DNA of 26,011 nucleotides from JAJYTI01 sp035302145 (lineage in GTDB: Bacteria > Bacteroidota > Bacteroidia > Flavobacteriales > Flavobacteriaceae), in NCBI GenBank assembly GCA_035302145.1, contig DATGSX010000031.1, positions 1 through 26,011 on the forward strand. Reading direction: 5' to 3'. Positions 23,045 to 26,011 of this stretch are shown one piece after another (positions within the stretch are counted from its first letter, which is position 1; each line of letters begins with the position of its first letter). The notes beneath the pieces were generated by a model, which saw only the letters and a list, made by a program, of their open reading frames with translations, was not told the DNA's origin and made no database searches. The translations under genes were made by a program, and so were the position numbers.

Positions 23045-25474
23045 ATGAAAATATCGTATAACTGGATCAAGCAATTTTTATCAATTGATTGGCCAGCAGA
23101 GAAAACGGGAGAAGTGTTAACAGATTTAGGTCTAGAGGTTGAAGGTTTAGAATCTTTTATCAGTATTCCTGGTGGACTTAAGGGAGTTGTTGTGGGCGAG
23201 GTACTTACATGCAAACAACATCCAAATGCCGATAGATTAAAGCTTACTGAGGTTTCTATTGGTGAAGATAAACCTTTGCAAATAGTCTGTGGTGCTCCAA
23301 ATGTAGCAGTGGGTCAAAAAGTAGCTGTTGCAACGGTAGGTTCTAAATTGATTACTGCCGAAGGTGAAGAGTGGGAGATTAAAAAAACTAAGATCCGCGG
23401 GGAAAAAAGTCACGGGATGATTTGCTCGGAAGTAGAACTGCATATCGGTAGCGATAGTTCTGGGATTCTAGTTTTATCCGAAGACGCAATTGTGGGCGAG
23501 CCATTAGATACGATATATGAAGTAGAAGAAGATCAGGTGTTCGAAATCGGTTTAACACCTAATCGTGCCGATGCTATGAGTCACCTAGGAGTAGCTAGAG
23601 ACTTAAGCGTAGGTCTTCAACAAAAAGAGATTTCATTAAAAGTAAATACACCATCTATAAGCAGTTTCCGAATAGATCAGCGAACAAGAAAAATTGCAGT
23701 TAAAGTAGAAGATGCAGAAAAAGCACCACGATATGCTGGAGTTACTATTTCGGGAGTAAAAGTAGGGGAATCTCCTACTTGGTTACAAAACAGGTTGAAA
23801 GCTATAGATATCGCTCCGATTAATAATGTAGTAGATGTGACAAATTATGTACTTCACGAATTAGGGCAACCACTACATGCTTTCGATGTTGCGAAGATTG
23901 CAGGAGACGAAATAAATGTTAAAACTTTAGAGGAAGGAACCAAATTTACCACGTTAGACGGTGTAGAGCGAACGCTAAATGGTAAAGAGTTAATGATTTG
24001 TGATGCAGAAAAACCAATGGCTATAGCAGGTGTTTTTGGCGGGCAAGATAGTGGCGTAACCTCTCATACTTCTGATATATTTTTGGAGAGTGCTTACTTT
24101 GATCCTATCACGATCCGTAAAGCATCAAAATATCATGGATTAAATACAGATGCGTCTTTCCGATTTGAAAGAGGAGTTGATCCTAATATTACAGAATATG
24201 CGCTAATGCGAGCAGCCAATCTTATAAAGAAAGTTGCTGGTGGAGAGGTTACTAGTGATATTGTAGATTTATACCCGAAAAAAATTGATGATCATCAAGT
24301 ATTTATCAATTACAAAAACATTAAACGCATTGTAGGAGAAGAAATTCCAGAGGATAAAATTAAAGGTATATTATCGGGATTAGAAATTAAGATAAACAAT
24401 GCAACCGAAGCGGGCTTAGGGGTTACCATTCCTGCCTATCGTAATGATGTGGTTCGAGAAGTCGATGTGGTAGAGGAAATTTTGCGAGTATACGGATATA
24501 ACAAAATCGCTATACCAGAAAAACTACGCACTTCTACTACACATGCAAAAGAATCTTCCGATTTTAAATTAGAAAATACCTTCGGCGATCATTTAGTTTC
24601 TCTTGGATTTACCGAAATGCTTGCTAACTCGTTAAGCTCTCCGGAATACACAGAACTAGTTGCGGATTTAGATAAGAAGCATAACGTAGAACTATTAAAT
24701 CCGTTGAGTAAGGAACTTTCTATTATGCGTCAGTCGTTACTATTTGGTGGATTAGAAGCTTTAGCGTATAATGCTAACCGAAGAGTAAAGAATCTTAAGC
24801 TATTTGAGTTTGGTAAAACCTATCATAAGTATCCAAATAAAAGAGTGGAAAGAAAACGATTGTCCATTGTGTTATCTGGAAATAAGACACCAGAAAATTG
24901 GTCTTTGTCTTCAAAGCCTACCGACTTCTTTTATTTAAAGGGAATAGTATATTCCCTTTTAGAGAAAATAGGAATAACCCAAGTGGTAGAAAAAGAAACC
25001 AAAAGCGCTATATTTTCCGAAGGTTTAGAACTGCAAAAAAATAAACAGACCATAGTAGAACTTGGTCTTGTCCAGAAAAATCTTAGTAAAGCTTTCGATA
25101 TAGACAAATCAGTATATTTTGCAAATATCTATTGGGAAGAGCTTTTTGAAATTGCGAAAGGAAAAACGTTTACCTTACAATCAATTCCAAAATATCCGAA
25201 AGTTAAACGAGATCTTGCTCTATTGTTGGATGAGTCGGTTCGATTTGAAGACTTACGAGTTGCGGCGAAAAAAGTAGATACAAAATTGCTTAAAGAAGTT
25301 AGCTTGTTTGATGTATATACAGGCGATAGTTTACCAAAAGGTAAAAAATCGTATGCGCTTACGTTTACGATATTAGATACGGAAAAAACTTTAACCGATA
25401 AGCAAATTGATAAACTGATGAAAAAATTACAGAAGACTTTTGAAAAAGATTTTGGTGCAAGTCTTCGTCAGTAA
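23045..25474 (+). CDS. pheT: Phenylalanine--tRNA ligase beta subunit
   Basis: This is the large subunit of the (alpha-beta)2 PheRS that charges tRNA-Phe. It has 809 residues, as expected for the long bacterial form. It starts with MKISYNWIKQFLSIDWPAEK. An EMAP/tRNA-binding domain follows (about 45-155, CKQHPNADRLKLTEV). The B3/B4 editing and recognition region holds GLTPNRADAMSHLGVARDL and NNVVDVTNYVLHELGQPLHAFD. The segment DASFRFERGVDPN leads into the B5 domain and the catalytic-like core (KLFEFGKTYHKY). The C-terminal anticodon-binding FDX-ACB domain covers about the last 90 residues (SIPKYPKVKRDLALLLDESV). The alpha-subunit gene pheS is not adjacent here, unlike in many bacteria where pheST is an operon. 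It has its own promoter box and a strong terminator. Confidence 0.97.
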   Translation: MKISYNWIKQFLSIDWPAEKTGEVLTDLGLEVEGLESFISIPGGLKGVVVGEVLTCKQHPNADRLKLTEVSIGEDKPLQIVCGAPNVAVGQKVAVATVGSKLITAEGEEWEIKKTKIRGEKSHGMICSEVELHIGSDSSGILVLSEDAIVGEPLDTIYEVEEDQVFEIGLTPNRADAMSHLGVARDLSVGLQQKEISLKVNTPSISSFRIDQRTRKIAVKVEDAEKAPRYAGVTISGVKVGESPTWLQNRLKAIDIAPINNVVDVTNYVLHELGQPLHAFDVAKIAGDEINVKTLEEGTKFTTLDGVERTLNGKELMICDAEKPMAIAGVFGGQDSGVTSHTSDIFLESAYFDPITIRKASKYHGLNTDASFRFERGVDPNITEYALMRAANLIKKVAGGEVTSDIVDLYPKKIDDHQVFINYKNIKRIVGEEIPEDKIKGILSGLEIKINNATEAGLGVTIPAYRNDVVREVDVVEEILRVYGYNKIAIPEKLRTSTTHAKESSDFKLENTFGDHLVSLGFTEMLANSLSSPEYTELVADLDKKHNVELLNPLSKELSIMRQSLLFGGLEALAYNANRRVKNLKLFEFGKTYHKYPNKRVERKRLSIVLSGNKTPENWSLSSKPTDFFYLKGIVYSLLEKIGITQVVEKETKSAIFSEGLELQKNKQTIVELGLVQKNLSKAFDIDKSVYFANIYWEELFEIAKGKTFTLQSIPKYPKVKRDLALLLDESVRFEDLRVAAKKVDTKLLKEVSLFDVYTGDSLPKGKKSYALTFTILDTEKTLTDKQIDKLMKKLQKTFEKDFGASLRQ

Positions 25475-25506
25475 GCTGTAGGTGAAAATTAAATAGGAGA
25501 TAATAT

Positions 25507-25542
25507 AAAGCCCTTTGTATAAAAGTACAAAGGGCTTTTTTA
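25507..25542 (+). terminator. Terminator after pheT
   Basis: A perfect 13-bp stem, aaagccctttgta (25507-25519) / tacaaagggcttt (25526-25538), with a 6-base loop and a T-run. Confidence 0.92.
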
Positions 25543-25913
25543 TTATTTAACTCAATATTTATTTTAGAAATTTCAAGTTTTTTCTGTTAGAATGAATAGC
25601 CTAGTCTCTTGTTTTAGTAATGATAGTACTAATAAAAAGCCTAACTCATTCCATCTTGAGAATTGGTGAATTACAGAAGTAAGGTTGGTAGTTGAAATGA
25701 ATGAAAATGGAAGGAATGTGAAAAATACCAAGGTGGTATGGCTACTGATTTAGAACGATATGTAACTATCCTATCAGGCCTACTCATTCATAGTTGATAA
25801 TACCCCCAATAGCGATTACTTTACTATTTGAAAGGTTATAGTTTTTAATCCAATGACAGATAGGAGAGGTACTACATTTCATACCACTCCTTATTTGCTA
25901 AATTTATTTTGTA
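25543..25913. other. Gene-free stretch between the pheT terminator and the end gene
   Basis: No ORF longer than about 20 codons from ATG stands out. An imperfect hairpin with arms ggagaggta/taccactcc (25863-25871/25882-25890) lies just downstream of the leftward partial gene but lacks a T-run. Confidence 0.4.
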
Positions 25914-26011
25914 TTACCAAAGTTCAGCTACTTCTTCTTTTAAATATAGGATTGCTTGTTGCGATGGGGCTAAATTGTTGAAATATTTGCCTAACAACTC
26001 TTCTCTAAACT
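25914..26011 (-). CDS. C-terminal fragment of an unidentified gene (truncated by window edge)
   Basis: On the minus strand an open frame enters from the right edge (first full codon 26009-26007) and ends at TAA (25916-25914). It gives 31 residues: FREELLGKYFNNLAPSQQAI followed by LYLKEEVAELW. The composition is amphipathic and helical and looks like genuine protein, but I do not recognise a family from this tail. The upstream part is outside the window. Confidence 0.6.
   Translation of the reverse strand, partial: FREELLGKYFNNLAPSQQAILYLKEEVAELW

Noticed and set aside
25681..25800. Short plus-strand frames of about 18-19 codons (for example MATDLERYVTILSGLLIHS)
   Set aside because: They are too short, overlap each other in different frames and lack promoter or terminator support.

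Overview
The window looks like the chromosome of a marine-type member of the Flavobacteriaceae (Bacteroidota). The evidence is the low-GC sequence, promoters with the Bacteroidota -7 box TAnnTTTG (often with an upstream TTG about 20 nt away), A-rich leaders without Shine-Dalgarno sites, and the gene content: a fused CcsB-CcsA cytochrome c assembly protein, the Bacteroidota form of GlmU, type B ribosomal protein L31, surface-type lipoproteins and an outer-membrane beta-barrel TonB-type receptor. I cannot name the genus.

Left part (1-9.9 kb). The window opens in the last 29 codons of what looks like an IS110-family transposase. Next comes a leftward CynX/NimT-type MFS exporter, followed by a 730-base gene-free stretch built of decayed intergenic-repeat-like phrases. 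A small DUF4870 membrane protein, the large ccsBA gene, a dodecin and a PNGase F-type N-glycanase lipoprotein all read rightward, and each except the MFS exporter ends in a clear hairpin terminator. The glycanase converges on fumC (class II fumarase), with a shared bidirectional terminator between them. Divergent from fumC is a 60-codon membrane protein with its own promoter and terminator.

Middle part (9.9-18.5 kb). After another gene-poor 700 bases comes a leftward outer-membrane receptor with a long leader. Then comes a rightward pair, L31 type B (rpmE2) and the Bacteroidota GlmU-like enzyme, each with its own promoter and separated by a strong terminator. The GlmU-like gene overlaps the stop codon of a convergent oligopeptide-binding lipoprotein by a few bases. 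That lipoprotein is divergent, with a 63-base gap, from mtaB (tRNA ms2t6A synthesis). A short leftward GNAT-type acetyltransferase follows.

Right part (18.5-26 kb). This holds housekeeping genes reading rightward: an alpha/beta hydrolase, a membrane-anchored lytic transglycosylase, recG and pheT, with a strong terminator after pheT. The window ends in the C-terminal 31 codons of an unidentified leftward gene.

Most genes are single-gene transcription units with individual terminators; I see no multi-gene operon encoding a new system and no CRISPR, tRNA or rRNA. The most interesting points are the surface-anchored PNGase F with all catalytic residues intact, the signal-peptide-like segment plus His/Asp repeat inside the CcsBA fusion, the small membrane protein with a textbook promoter, and several promoter-like boxes or structured stretches in gene-free DNA.
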